A stretch of DNA of 64,000 nucleotides from assembly GCF_009708075.1 (NCBI RefSeq), contig NZ_WMBT01000004.1, forward strand, positions 124,001-188,000. Direction: 5' to 3'. Source of the DNA: Paracoccus lichenicola. Lineage in GTDB: Bacteria > Pseudomonadota > Alphaproteobacteria > Rhodobacterales > Rhodobacteraceae. Of this stretch, positions 39,295-48,479 are shown in pieces. The notes beneath the pieces were generated by a model. That model was not told where the DNA came from. It did no database searches and worked only from the letters and a program-made list of their open reading frames with translations. Made by a program: the position numbers and the translations under genes. Every line of letters starts with the position of its first letter. The stretch's first letter is position 1.

Positions 39295-40011
39295 TTACCA
39301 ATCCCCTAACGCCGCCTGCCACAACGCAAGTGCCGCGACGGCAGCCGTGTCGGCGCGCAGGATTCGCGGTCCCAGGCTGATGCGACTCACATGGGGCAGC
39401 GCCGCCAGGCGGGCGCGTTCGGCATCGGAAAACCCGCCCTCGGGACCGATCAGGATCGCCCAGGGACCGCGCGGCAGGCCCGCCAGCGTCTCTGCCGGTC
39501 CCGCCATCGCCTCGTCCGCCCAGAGGATGCGGCGGGATTCGTCCCAGCCATCCAGAAGGCGCGCCAGCGGCACGAGGTCGGCCACCAAGGGCACAAAGGT
39601 GCCGCCGCATTGTTCCGCCGCCTCGACGGCATGGGCCTGCAGGCGGTCCTGGCGGATGCGTTCCGAATTGGTGTGGTCGGTCTGCACCGGCAGGATCCGC
39701 GCGGCGCCCATCTCGGCTGCCTTTTCCACGATGAAGTCGGTGCGCGCCTTCTTGATCGGCGCGAAGACCAGCCACAGGTCGGGCGGGTTCCGCTGCGGGG
39801 CCACCTGTTCCAGCACGTCCAGCGAGCCGCCGCGCTTGGTGGCCTGCACCAGGCGCGCGGACCACGCGCCGTCATGGCCGTTGAAGACCTCCATCACGGC
39901 CCCGGGCGCCAGGCGCATGACGCCGCCCAGGTAATGCGCCTGATCCCCGTTCAGCGGAACGGGTTGTCCGGCGGCCAGCGGGTGATCTATGAACAGCCTG
40001 ATCCTTGCCAT
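39295..40011 (-). CDS. rsmE: 16S rRNA (uracil(1498)-N3)-methyltransferase
   Basis: The 238-residue protein is a SPOUT-class methyltransferase that modifies U1498 of 16S rRNA. It has the N-terminal PUA-like region (MARIRLFIDHPL, DQAHYLGGVMRL), a SAM-binding knot LIGPEGGFSDAERA and GPRILRADTAAVAALALWQ. It is divergent from ubiA with only 13 bases between their starts, so promoters must overlap the coding regions. Confidence 0.93.
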   Translation of the reverse strand: MARIRLFIDHPLAAGQPVPLNGDQAHYLGGVMRLAPGAVMEVFNGHDGAWSARLVQATKRGGSLDVLEQVAPQRNPPDLWLVFAPIKKARTDFIVEKAAEMGAARILPVQTDHTNSERIRQDRLQAHAVEAAEQCGGTFVPLVADLVPLARLLDGWDESRRILWADEAMAGPAETLAGLPRGPWAILIGPEGGFSDAERARLAALPHVSRISLGPRILRADTAAVAALALWQAALGDW

Positions 40012-40024
40012 GGGGCCAGACGCT

Positions 40025-40963
40025 ATGCAAAGCCGGAGCGAAAGACCAGACGCCGTCGTCGACGCGCCGAAGGGAAACTGGGTCGATACCGTGGCCCCCC
40101 CGGCCTGGAGGCCGTGGCTGCGCCTGTCCCGCGCCGACCGGCCCATCGGGACATGGCTGCTGCTCTTGCCCTGCTGGTGGGGGATCGGGCTGGCGATGAT
40201 GGCGGACAGGCCGCGATGGGCAGACCTGTGGATCGCCGTCGCCTGCGGGATCGGCGCGCTGGTGATGCGCGGGGCGGGCTGCACCTGGAACGACATCACC
40301 GACCGCGACATCGACGACAAGGTGGCGCGCACCCGGTCGCGGCCCCTGCCAAGCGGCCAGGTGACGCTGCGCGGGGCCTATGGCTGGCTGGTGGCGCAGG
40401 GGCTGGTGGGCCTGGCGATCCTGCTGACGCTGGACCGGGCGGCGATCTGGATGGGCGTGGCATCCCTGGCGCTGGTCGCGATCTATCCCTTTGCCAAGCG
40501 GTTCACCTGGTGGCCGCAGGTGTTCCTGGGCCTGGCCTTCAACTGGGGCGTGATGCTGGCCTATGCAGCCCATATGGGCCGGCTGGATGCCGCGCCGGCG
40601 GTGGCCTGGCTGGCGGGGATCGCTTGGACGATCTTCTATGACACCATCTATGCCCACCAGGATGTCGAGGATGACGCCCTGATCGGCGTGAAATCCACCG
40701 CGCGCCTGTTCGGCGACAACAGCCCGCGGATCCTCGCGGGCTTTGCGGTGCTGACCGTCGTTTTGCTGGCCGTGGCCATCGCGCTGACGGGTCGCAATCT
40801 GTTGATGGGCTATGCGGGCCTTGCCGGTTTCGCGGCGCATCTGGCCTGGCAATTGCGGAATTTCCAGCCGGAACAAGGCGCTGTCTGCCTGCGGCTGTTC
40901 CGGTCGAACCGTGACGCGGGGCTGATCCTTGCGCTGTTTCTCGCCCTGGCCGGACTCGTCTGA
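40025..40963 (+). CDS. ubiA: 4-hydroxybenzoate polyprenyltransferase UbiA
   Basis: The 312-residue membrane prenyltransferase attaches the polyprenyl chain in ubiquinone biosynthesis. The first Asp-rich motif is RGAGCTWNDITDRDIDDKVA and the second AHQDVEDDALIGVKSTA; about eight hydrophobic helices surround them. The start at 40025 (MQSRSERPD) has GGGG spaced 9 bases ahead; earlier in-frame Met codons at 39989 and 40010 would overlap rsmE. It is not near other ubi genes here. Confidence 0.93.
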   Translation: MQSRSERPDAVVDAPKGNWVDTVAPPAWRPWLRLSRADRPIGTWLLLLPCWWGIGLAMMADRPRWADLWIAVACGIGALVMRGAGCTWNDITDRDIDDKVARTRSRPLPSGQVTLRGAYGWLVAQGLVGLAILLTLDRAAIWMGVASLALVAIYPFAKRFTWWPQVFLGLAFNWGVMLAYAAHMGRLDAAPAVAWLAGIAWTIFYDTIYAHQDVEDDALIGVKSTARLFGDNSPRILAGFAVLTVVLLAVAIALTGRNLLMGYAGLAGFAAHLAWQLRNFQPEQGAVCLRLFRSNRDAGLILALFLALAGLV

Positions 40964-41025
40964 TTGCGCGGACCCCGGCCCGCCGTTAGATCGGGGGCGA
41001 CGGAAACAGCCAAAGGTCATGGCTC

Positions 41026-43143
41026 ATGCCCCGCAGGCGGCTTGCCTCGTCCATCGCCACGCTTCTTGCCCTGTCCGCCGCGGGCGGGCTGTGCTGGCTG
41101 GGCGCCGACACCGCCGCAAGCTTTGTCGAACAGCGGTCGCGGCGGGATGTCGAACAGGCGCTGCAAGCCTCGGGGCAGGACTGGGTCGGGGTCGCGACCG
41201 ACGGCTTGCAGGTCCGCCTGACCGGCACCGCGCCGACCGAGGTGGACCGCTTCCGCGCCGTGACGCAGGCGGGCAGCGCCGTCGATCCCTCGCGCGTGGT
41301 GGACGCGATGACCGTCGCCTCGGCGGCAGACATGACGCCGCCGGACTTCACGGTGGAACTGCTGCGCAACGACGGGGGCATCTCGCTGATCGGGATGGTC
41401 CCGGCCTCGACCGACCGGGCGGGCCTGGTGCGCACGCTGCGGACCGAGACCGCCGCGCCCCGGGTGACCGACCTGCTGGAAGCCGCCGACCATGCCGTGC
41501 CCGAGGGGTGGGACGCTTCCATCCGCTATGGGTTGCGCGCCGCGCAGATGGCGACGCAGGCCAAGATCTCGATCCAGCCGGGCCGCGTCACGATCTCGGC
41601 CATCGCCGACAGCCGCGACGAAAAGGGACGGCTGGAGGCCGCGCTGCGCCGGACCCTGCCCGCGGGGGTGGAGCTTGTCACCGACATCTCGGCCCCGCGT
41701 CCGGTCATCGCGCTCTTCACCCTGCGCTTCGTCATCGACGAGAACGGCGCGCGCCTTGAATCCTGCACCGCCGACACCGAGGAAGGCCGCGACCGCATCG
41801 TGGACGCCGCCGCCAAGGCAGGGGCGGCGGAGGTTCCGGCCTGCACCCTGGGGCTTGGCGCGCCCTCGCCCGACTGGGCCGAAGCGGCGGCGGCGGCGAT
41901 CGGGGCGGTGGGGACCCTGGGCCGGGGGTCGGTGACGCTGTCGGATGCCGATGTGTCGCTGGTGGCGCCGCCCGGCGTGGACAAGGCGGCCTTCGACCGG
42001 GCGGTGGCCGGCTTGCAACGGTCCCTGCCCCCGGTGTTCTCATTGCAATCGGACCTGGAAACCGCGCCCGACAAGGCCCTGGAGGGTCCCGCCGAATTCA
42101 CCGCCACCTTGTCCGAAACGCGGGTCTTGGACATCGCGGGGCGCATCAGCGACGACCGGATGCGCGAAACGGTGGACAGCGTGGCGCGGGCGCGCTTTCC
42201 CGCCGTCGGGGGCAGCCTGGTGAACGACCCCTCGGTTCCTGGCGGCTGGACGGTGCGGGTCATCGCCGCGCTCGAGGCGCTGGATACCCTGCAATCGGGC
42301 AGCCTGCGGGTCACGCCCGACCTGATCCGCATCGCCGGCACCTCGGGCGACCCGGCGGCACCCGAGGCCGCGGCGGCACGGCTGGCCGAACGCCTGGGAC
42401 CGGGCGCCCCCTATGAGCTGGCGATCCGATACGACCGGCGGCTGGACCCGGCACTGGACCTGCCCGATGGTCCCGAATGCGTGCGCCAGCTGAACATCGT
42501 GATGTCGGAATCCGAAATCGGATTCGAGCCGTCCAAGGCCGCCATCGCGGGCGACCCCGCCCCCACGCTTGACCGGCTGGCCGCCGTCATGACCGAATGC
42601 GCCGATTTCCAGATCGAGGCGGGCGGGCATACCGACGCGCAGGGGTCCGAAGGCTTCAACGCCGACCTGTCGCGGGGCCGGGCGCAGGCCCTGGTGGGGG
42701 CGATGGCGGGCGCGGGCATCGACATCACCAACATGACCGCGCGCGGCTATGGCGAAAGCCAGCCCATCGCCTCCAACGACACCGAGGAAGGACGCGAGGA
42801 AAACCGCCGGATCGAGTTCCGGCTGCTGTCGGATTATCCGGTGCGCGTCGATCCCCTGCCCGCCCCCGTGACCCTGTCGGGCGTGACCGCCGAGCCTGCG
42901 CCCCCCGACCAGCCCGCCGGGGATCCGATCGGTCCCGTCCGGCCGGACACCCCACAGCCGCAGATGTTCGGTCCCGCCTTGCCGCAGGCCGGCATCGGGC
43001 CGATGGTCCCTGCCACGGTCGGCGCCACCGAGGTCTTCCGGACGCTGGACGCGCGCGAGGAAACCCTTAGGCTTCCCGTCCGGACGCCAAACCCGGACAC
43101 GCCGCGCCCCGCAGCCCGGCCGGACGAGGGATCCGCCCCCTGA
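41026..43143 (+). CDS. BON-repeat and OmpA-domain outer-envelope protein
   Basis: The 705-residue protein has an N-terminal hydrophobic signal/anchor (SSIATLLALSAAGGLCWLGA), then about six BON-like repeats of ~100 residues with the pattern of a beta-hairpin, helix and TGTAPTEVD- or GRISDDRM-type turns, and a C-terminal OmpA peptidoglycan-binding domain (about 490-610) with VMSESEIGFEPSKAAI, EAGGHTDAQGS and NRRIEFRLL. A Pro-rich, low-complexity tail follows. BON domains bind lipids or polymers, and the architecture resembles bacterial ArfA-type proteins, so it likely links the outer membrane to peptidoglycan. It is followed by a small coiled-coil gene. Confidence 0.85.
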   Translation: MPRRRLASSIATLLALSAAGGLCWLGADTAASFVEQRSRRDVEQALQASGQDWVGVATDGLQVRLTGTAPTEVDRFRAVTQAGSAVDPSRVVDAMTVASAADMTPPDFTVELLRNDGGISLIGMVPASTDRAGLVRTLRTETAAPRVTDLLEAADHAVPEGWDASIRYGLRAAQMATQAKISIQPGRVTISAIADSRDEKGRLEAALRRTLPAGVELVTDISAPRPVIALFTLRFVIDENGARLESCTADTEEGRDRIVDAAAKAGAAEVPACTLGLGAPSPDWAEAAAAAIGAVGTLGRGSVTLSDADVSLVAPPGVDKAAFDRAVAGLQRSLPPVFSLQSDLETAPDKALEGPAEFTATLSETRVLDIAGRISDDRMRETVDSVARARFPAVGGSLVNDPSVPGGWTVRVIAALEALDTLQSGSLRVTPDLIRIAGTSGDPAAPEAAAARLAERLGPGAPYELAIRYDRRLDPALDLPDGPECVRQLNIVMSESEIGFEPSKAAIAGDPAPTLDRLAAVMTECADFQIEAGGHTDAQGSEGFNADLSRGRAQALVGAMAGAGIDITNMTARGYGESQPIASNDTEEGREENRRIEFRLLSDYPVRVDPLPAPVTLSGVTAEPAPPDQPAGDPIGPVRPDTPQPQMFGPALPQAGIGPMVPATVGATEVFRTLDAREETLRLPVRTPNPDTPRPAARPDEGSAP

Positions 43144-43160
43144 TCGCAAGCTGGACCCGC

Positions 43161-43469
43161 ATGGATCGCACCGAATTCATCACCGCCACCGCCCTTGTCC
43201 TGTTCGGCGCCTTTGTCCTGGGCTGGTTCGCCTGCTGGCTGATCGGGCGGCTGACCCGCCCCACCCATGCCGACCTGCAGGATCTGGAACGAAAGCTGCG
43301 CGATACGGAACGCGAACGCGACAAGGCCATCGCCCTGATCCAGGACCGCGAAAGCCGCCTGGCGACGGTGCAGGCGGAACTGGAAACCGCGATGGGGGGC
43401 CTGCGCGAAAGCCGCGCCGAGATCGAGGAGTTGCGGGATTACATCGAACGCAAGCTGGCGCGGCGGTAG
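43161..43469 (+). CDS. Single-pass membrane protein with coiled coil
   Basis: The 102-residue protein has one transmembrane helix (ALVLFGAFVLGWFACWLIG) followed by a charged coiled coil (DLERKLRDTERERDKAIALI). I do not recognise a family; it may organise envelope complexes with the preceding OmpA protein (17-base gap, same strand). The TAG stop lies in a palindromic repeat copy. Confidence 0.78.
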   Translation: MDRTEFITATALVLFGAFVLGWFACWLIGRLTRPTHADLQDLERKLRDTERERDKAIALIQDRESRLATVQAELETAMGGLRESRAEIEELRDYIERKLARR

Positions 43470-43527
43470 GGTGCGTGCTTGCACGCAGCGTTGAGGCGGG
43501 CGTGGTGCGTGCAAGCACGCACCCTAC
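43469..43527. repeat. REP-like inverted pair, copies 2 and 3
   Basis: GTGCGTGCTTGCACGCA (43471-43487) and GGTGCGTGCAAGCACGCACC (43504-43523) face each other around GCGTTGAGGCGGGCGT. Copy 3 is followed by CCTACGGGTCA, shared with copy 5. Confidence 0.85.
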
Positions 43528-43560
43528 GGGTCATGCGACCCGACATATGCTGACCTTCCG

Positions 43561-43896
43561 TCAGCGACTGATCCGCTCTGTTATAAGCAACTCTATACCG
43601 CCGTTTTCATCAATCCGGCGATACCCGGTATAACGGAAAACGCCGATGTATCCGTCCCGTTCAGTCGTTTCGTTGCCGGTCGCATCTTTTACGCCTCGCT
43701 GAACAACAAGGAGGTCGCCCGTTTCCAGTGCCGCATGCCACTCGTCAACTTTCTTCATGCCAACCACACGATCCTTGAATGGGTCGCTATAGGTCTGCGT
43801 ATTCCAATTCATCCGATGATTGTGGATGACGGGCAGCTTGCCATAACCTTGAACTGTGGCCATCCATGACCCCCGTGTTCCCGTGATCTTGAGCAT
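43561..43896 (-). CDS. AT-richer unknown protein bracketed by repeats
   Basis: The 111-residue protein is unrecognised. It is polar, likely soluble, with a compact mixed composition (GYGKLPVIHNHRMNWNTQ, DGYIGVFRYTGYRRIDENGG). Codon use is less GC-rich than the neighbours. An inverted pair of palindromic repeats lies on each side (43469-43527 and 43956-44010), which suggests mobile or translocated DNA. No conserved catalytic motif is visible. Confidence 0.65.
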   Translation of the reverse strand: MLKITGTRGSWMATVQGYGKLPVIHNHRMNWNTQTYSDPFKDRVVGMKKVDEWHAALETGDLLVVQRGVKDATGNETTERDGYIGVFRYTGYRRIDENGGIELLITERISR

Positions 43897-43955
43897 TCAC
43901 ATCCTCCACATCTGATGACTAAGAGCTTTTCGGCGCATTACAAGAATAGCGGTGG

Positions 43956-44010
43956 GGTGCGTGCTTGCACGCACCACCTTTGCGCAAGCGGTGCGTGCAA
44001 GCACGTACCC
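43956..44010. repeat. REP-like inverted pair, copies 4 and 5
   Basis: GGTGCGTGCTTGCACGCACC (43956-43975) and GGTGCGTGCAAGCACGTACC (43990-44009, one mismatch in the arm) form the right-hand pair. The following CTACGGGTCA supplies the stop codon of the transaminase gene at 44017. Confidence 0.85.
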
Positions 44011-44016
44011 TACGGG

Positions 44017-45381
44017 TCACGCCACCTCCGCAAACACCTTCTGCAGCGCCCGTTCCAGCTTGTCGAAGATCTCGTCCATCTGCGCCTCGGTCAGGATGAA
44101 GGGCGGGCACAGCACGATGGACTGGCCCAAGGGGCGGCAGATTAACCCCAAGTCGGTGCAGGCGTTGGCGATGCGTTCGCTGACCGACAGGTGGCTCTCG
44201 AAGGGCGTCCTGGTGGCCTTGTCGCGCACGGCTTCCAGCGCCCACATGAAGCCCACGCCGCGCAATTCGCCGATGTGATCGCTGCGGTCCATGATCGCGC
44301 GCAGGCCCGCCTCCAGCCGGGGGGCGAGGCGGCGCACGTTGTCGGCCAGGCCTTCGTTCATCACCACGTCGATGGCCTTCAGCGCGATGGCGCAGCCGAC
44401 CGGGTGGCCCGAGGCGGTGAAGCCGTGGGGGAACTCCTCGATCTTGTCCACCGCCGCCTGCACCCGGTCGGACAACTCGCCGCCCAGGATCACCGCGCCC
44501 ATCGGGAACAGGCCCGCCGTCAGGTTCTTGGAACTGATGATGGCGTCGGGCATGAAGCCGTAGGTCTGGCAGCCCCAAGTGTTGCCGGTGCGGCCAAAGC
44601 CCGTGATGACCTCGTCCGCGATCATCGGGATGTCGTATTTCTTCAGGATCGGCAGCACCGCCTGGAAATAGCCCTGCGACGGCGGGATCACGCCGCCCGC
44701 CCCCTGCACGGGTTCGGCAAAGAAGCCTGCGATGGTGTCGGGACCCTCGCGCTGGATCGTGTCCTCCAGCTCGCGGGCAAGCCGCTGGGTGAACTGCTCC
44801 TCGGTCTCGCCCGCCTCGCCGTATCGCCAGTAATGCGGGCAGGTCAGGTGGATGAAGCCGGGCAGCGGCAGGCCGAAGACCGAGTTGTAGGGCTTGCCGG
44901 TCATGGATGCCGACACCACCGTCACGCCGTGATAGGCGTTCCAGCGGGTCAGGATCTTGCGCCGCTGCGGGTTGCCTTCGCTGGCGTGCAGGAACCACAG
45001 CATCTTGACCATGGTGTCGTTCGCCTCGGACCCCGAGTTGGTGTAGAAGACCTTGCCGCGCTCGAAGGGCGAGACCTCGACCAGCTTTTCGGACAGCATC
45101 ACGGTCTGGTCGGACAGCCGCCCGAAAAAGGCGTGGTATCCGGGAAAGCGGTCGTACTGGGCCTTGGCGGCCTCGGCCAGGCCCTTGTGGTCGAAGCCCG
45201 CGACCATGTTCCACAACCCGGAATTCGCGTCCAGGTAGCGGCGGCCGTTCACGTCGATCACATAGGGTCCCTCGCCATGGGTCAGCACCACCGCGCCGCG
45301 GCTGGCGACGCTGGGCAGGTCGGTGAAGCCGTAAAGCGAATAGGCGTCGGCGCGGGCTTCCCAGCTTTGCGGTTTGTTCAT
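44017..45381 (-). CDS. Class III omega-aminotransferase
   Basis: The 454-residue PLP enzyme transfers amino groups from amines or omega-amino acids. It has LDANSGLWNMVAGF, YTNSGSEANDTMVKM, DEVITGFGRTGN and the PLP Lys in SSKNLTAGLFPMGAV (about residue 285), with a C-term LCPPFILTEAQMDEIF. The protein reads very like the omega-transaminase of P. denitrificans that has a solved structure. The start at 45381 (MNKPQSWEAR) follows GGAGG by five bases and matches that N-terminus; two upstream Met codons are in frame. Its TGA overlaps a palindromic repeat. Confidence 0.95.
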   Translation of the reverse strand: MNKPQSWEARADAYSLYGFTDLPSVASRGAVVLTHGEGPYVIDVNGRRYLDANSGLWNMVAGFDHKGLAEAAKAQYDRFPGYHAFFGRLSDQTVMLSEKLVEVSPFERGKVFYTNSGSEANDTMVKMLWFLHASEGNPQRRKILTRWNAYHGVTVVSASMTGKPYNSVFGLPLPGFIHLTCPHYWRYGEAGETEEQFTQRLARELEDTIQREGPDTIAGFFAEPVQGAGGVIPPSQGYFQAVLPILKKYDIPMIADEVITGFGRTGNTWGCQTYGFMPDAIISSKNLTAGLFPMGAVILGGELSDRVQAAVDKIEEFPHGFTASGHPVGCAIALKAIDVVMNEGLADNVRRLAPRLEAGLRAIMDRSDHIGELRGVGFMWALEAVRDKATRTPFESHLSVSERIANACTDLGLICRPLGQSIVLCPPFILTEAQMDEIFDKLERALQKVFAEVA

Positions 45382-45430
45382 CATGGCCTCCATCGGTTTG
45401 CCTGCAGGCTAGCCGGGCGGATGAGGGCGT

Positions 45431-45757
45431 TCAAGGACGGCGCAGGCCGATCAGATCCAGTTCCGCCTCGATCCCCGCCAGCGGCACGCCCCGCGCTTCG
45501 GCCACCAAGGCATCGAACCGCTCGCGCAGCGCGGCCTTTTCCGCCCCCCGGCAGTCGTTCCAGGGCCGCCCCTGCAGGGCCATGGCCAGGACGTAATAGC
45601 CGATGAAATGCGGCCGCTCGCCTGCGACCAGCAGCGCGCGATAGGCCTCGTGCGCGCCGATCCGGCGCAGGGCAGCAGCGTCGGGGATGCCTGCCGCGAT
45701 CAGCGCCCGGGCGGTGGCGGGACCGATGTTGGTGATCGTCGTCAGGTCGCTGTCCAT
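45431..45757 (-). CDS. TfoX C-terminal domain protein
   Basis: The 108-residue protein has a TfoX-C/helix-hairpin-helix fold: [20 protein letters not shown] and then [16 protein letters not shown]. TfoX proteins are competence regulators in Haemophilus; solitary C-domain proteins in alphaproteobacteria have no assigned role. It is divergent from miaB by 63 bases. Confidence 0.85.
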   Translation of the reverse strand: MDSDLTTITNIGPATARALIAAGIPDAAALRRIGAHEAYRALLVAGERPHFIGYYVLAMALQGRPWNDCRGAEKAALRERFDALVAEARGVPLAGIEAELDLIGLRRP

Positions 45758-45820
45758 GGGCCGCTTTCCATTTCTCGGTCTTTACTGTATCAGCACGCGA
45801 TCCCCAAAGGACAGCACGGC

Positions 45821-47152
45821 ATGACCGACCAGGCCAATCCCCCGGCAGTGAAAAAGCTTTTCATCAAGACCTATGGCTGCCAGATGAACGTCTATGACAG
45901 CCAGCGCATGGCCGAGGCCATGGGCGCCGAAGGCTATGTCCTGACCGAGGATCAGGCCGACGCCGACATGGTGCTGCTGAACACCTGCCACATCCGCGAG
46001 AAGGCGGCCGAGAAGCTTTATTCCGACCTGGGGCGCCTGAAGCCGCTGAAGGCCGCGCGTCCCGACCTCAAGATCGGCGTGGCGGGCTGCGTGGCCCAGG
46101 CCGAGGGCGCCGAGATCGTGCGCCGGATGCCCCTGGTCGATCTGGTCGTCGGTCCCCAGACCTATCACCGCCTGCCCGCGATGGTGCGCGGAGAGGCGCC
46201 CGCGATCAACACCGATTTCCCGGCCGAGGACAAGTTCGACCACCTGCCTGGGCGCCGCGCCACCCGTCGCGCCCCTGCCGCCTTCCTGACCGTGCAGGAG
46301 GGCTGCGACAAGTTCTGCGCCTTCTGCGTCGTCCCCTATACCCGCGGGGCTGAAAACAGCCGCCCAGTGGACCGCATCCTGCGCGAGGCCCGCGACCTGG
46401 TGGACCGGGGCGTGCGCGAGATCACCCTGCTGGGCCAGAACGTGAACGGCTGGCACGGCGCGGGGTCGGACGGCGAATGGGGCTTTGGCCGCCTGATCCG
46501 CGCGCTGGCCGACATCGAGGGGCTGGACCGCATCCGCTATACCACCAGCCATCCGAACGACATGGCCGAAGACCTGATCGCCGCGCATCGCGACATTCCC
46601 CAACTGATGCCCTATCTGCACCTGCCGGTGCAGTCGGGCAGCGACCGGATCCTGCGGGCGATGAACCGCAAGCACACGGCGGCGCAGTATCTGCGCCTGA
46701 TCGACCGCATCCGCGAGGCGCGGCCCGACATCCTGCTGACCAGCGATTTCATCGTGGGCTTTCCGGGCGAAACCGACGCGGACCACCAGGACACCCTGCG
46801 CCTGGTGGCCGAGGTGGGGTTCGGCACCGCCTTCAGCTTCAAGTATTCCCCCCGCCCCGGCACCCCGGCCCATGACCGCCCCGAGGTGGACGGCGCGGTG
46901 GCGGATCAGCGGTTGCAGGAACTCCAGGCGCTGCTGACGAAACAGCAGAAGGCCGCGCAGGAAGCCATGGTCGGGCGCACCCTGGGCGTGCTGTTCGAAA
47001 AGCCGGGCCGCCAGGCGGGGCAGATGATCGGCAAGTCGGACTACCTGCATTCGGTCTTTGTCGATGCGCCCCGGGCACAAGTGGGCGATCTGGTGCCCGT
47101 TCGGATCGTGGAAAGCGCGAGCAATTCGCTGCGGGGGGAGTTGGCGGGGTAG
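45821..47152 (+). CDS. miaB: tRNA-2-methylthio-N6-dimethylallyladenosine synthase
   Basis: The 443-residue radical-SAM enzyme adds a methylthio group to A37 of tRNAs. The N-terminal cluster Cys are in [20 protein letters not shown] and [10 protein letters not shown]; the radical-SAM CxxxCxxC is [17 protein letters not shown]; a TRAM domain is in the last ~65 residues. CAAAGGACAGCACGGC precedes the ATG, so the start is clear. A low-GC island follows directly. Confidence 0.97.
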   Translation: MTDQANPPAVKKLFIKTYGCQMNVYDSQRMAEAMGAEGYVLTEDQADADMVLLNTCHIREKAAEKLYSDLGRLKPLKAARPDLKIGVAGCVAQAEGAEIVRRMPLVDLVVGPQTYHRLPAMVRGEAPAINTDFPAEDKFDHLPGRRATRRAPAAFLTVQEGCDKFCAFCVVPYTRGAENSRPVDRILREARDLVDRGVREITLLGQNVNGWHGAGSDGEWGFGRLIRALADIEGLDRIRYTTSHPNDMAEDLIAAHRDIPQLMPYLHLPVQSGSDRILRAMNRKHTAAQYLRLIDRIREARPDILLTSDFIVGFPGETDADHQDTLRLVAEVGFGTAFSFKYSPRPGTPAHDRPEVDGAVADQRLQELQALLTKQQKAAQEAMVGRTLGVLFEKPGRQAGQMIGKSDYLHSVFVDAPRAQVGDLVPVRIVESASNSLRGELAG

Positions 47153-47323
47153 GGTTATGCTACGGCAACTGGGGACGGCAGATCGTCGGCTGGAGAAGCA
47201 AGCAAGGGCTTGACGGTGAGGAGCGTCTGTTTTGCAGATCAAGCGGACGTTGCCAATACAAGTTATCGGAAGTGACGCCTTCCGCTGGTCCAAATTGAAA
47301 TTGAAGAGTTCCCAAAATTGCTT

Positions 47324-47351
47324 TTGACTGGAATTCTCATCCTTTCATACT
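47324..47351 (+). promoter_or_regulatory. Candidate promoter of the HNH gene
   Basis: TTGACT (47324-47329) and CATACT (47346-47351) are 16 bases apart, with GAGG and the ATG at 47368 a short distance downstream. The leader would be about 10 bases. Confidence 0.5.
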
Positions 47352-47367
47352 GCGAGGTAAATCCGGA

Positions 47368-48264
47368 ATGGTCAAGTTCAGCGACGTTGTTCCAAGTGCA
47401 AACAACCTTATGGGCGTCAAGGCCGTCTGGGGCAGATCGGAAGAAGCAGTAATGTGCTTCGGATCACGAGGCGACGCTGCTAAGAAGGACAAAGGGTACT
47501 ATTCGCAGGCGAAAGTTACAGCTGAAAATGCACAGCAGCAGCCTTATTTCGTGACGATTGGCGGCGGAAAGCATGTGCCCGAAAAACTGCGAGGGCGAGC
47601 GATTGAGTTGGTCCGCGCGACCGGTGCTTACGGCGAAACGACCGCCTTTGTCACTGATGCTTTGCTGAGAAAACGCCTTGAACAATGGCCGGTCGCAATT
47701 GTCCTTTCCGAAGTCTATGCGATCGACGGTGAACCTTTGTTGGTCGACAAACTAGGTTTCGACGACATGAACATTCTTGCGAACGCATACGACCGTGTCA
47801 TGCGTTACAACGACCAAATTAAAATATTGTGGGACGCTTTGAAGGACCGTAGTGTTTCCCGCAGATGGGACGTGCAGCTTCCTTTGGGCTTCCGCGATCC
47901 CGGTGGCGTGAAGCTCATCGGCACATTTTATCCCAAATTGGACATCAAATCGACTGAGGGAAAAAAGATTTGGAAGCTGTCGCAGGAAATCGAGCGTGAT
48001 CCGAATTTGAAACGCGAGGTGAAGGCCAAAAACCGGGCAAAAAATGGCGGCATACTGTGTTGCGAGGCATGTCGTTTCAGCGATGCGTTAGATGGTATGT
48101 TTGACGCGCACCATCTCCAACCCCTTGCCGCTGGTGTACGAGAGAGCCGTGCTGATGATTTGGTTGTCCTTTGTCCAACATGCCACAGGTGGGCACATGT
48201 AAAAGCACAGGATTTGCTGTCCCCGTTGACGGTCTCCGAAGTTGCTAGTGCGCTTGGGGGTTAA
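47368..48264 (+). CDS. HNH endonuclease with unrecognised N-terminal domain
   Basis: The 298-residue protein ends in an HNH nuclease: Cys pairs CCEAC and CPTC flank the FDAHHLQPLA motif, then CHRWAHVKAQ. The usual Glu before the His pair is Asp here. The first ~150 residues form a separate globular domain (YFVTIGGGKHVPEKLRGRAI, GETTAFVTDALL, WPVAIVLSEVYAIDG) that I do not recognise; it could be a PUA-like sensor of modified bases, as in modification-dependent McrA-type enzymes. The middle is charged (EIERDPNLKREVKAKN). Codon use is much less GC-rich than the neighbours, so transfer is likely. A phage-defence role is plausible but unproven. Confidence 0.82.
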   Translation: MVKFSDVVPSANNLMGVKAVWGRSEEAVMCFGSRGDAAKKDKGYYSQAKVTAENAQQQPYFVTIGGGKHVPEKLRGRAIELVRATGAYGETTAFVTDALLRKRLEQWPVAIVLSEVYAIDGEPLLVDKLGFDDMNILANAYDRVMRYNDQIKILWDALKDRSVSRRWDVQLPLGFRDPGGVKLIGTFYPKLDIKSTEGKKIWKLSQEIERDPNLKREVKAKNRAKNGGILCCEACRFSDALDGMFDAHHLQPLAAGVRESRADDLVVLCPTCHRWAHVKAQDLLSPLTVSEVASALGG

Positions 48265-48479
48265 CTCTAAAACCGAGACAACCAATACCCGAAATACAGC
48301 TGGTTGCTACGGATAGATATAGTCGGTTTAGGTCTGCTTAGGGCTCAAACGACATCACGTTGCTACTTGATCGTTGGGAGCAATTCCGCAACGCCAAGCC
48401 AGCCCAAATCCACCCACCCCCCGGAACCGCCCCCCACCCCCGCGGTTAAGCCTGAACCGCACCACCCAAGGAGGACAGG

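Larger units (their letters stand above)
47158..48312. other. Low-GC island around the HNH gene with 8-base direct repeats
   Basis: TGCTACGG occurs at 47158-47165 and again at 48305-48312, close to the boundaries of the AT-richer DNA that carries the HNH gene. An 8-base direct repeat could be a target-site duplication, but no terminal inverted repeats or transposase are visible, and chance is possible. The 47166-47367 and 48265-48479 flanks hold no other gene I can support. Confidence 0.3.
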
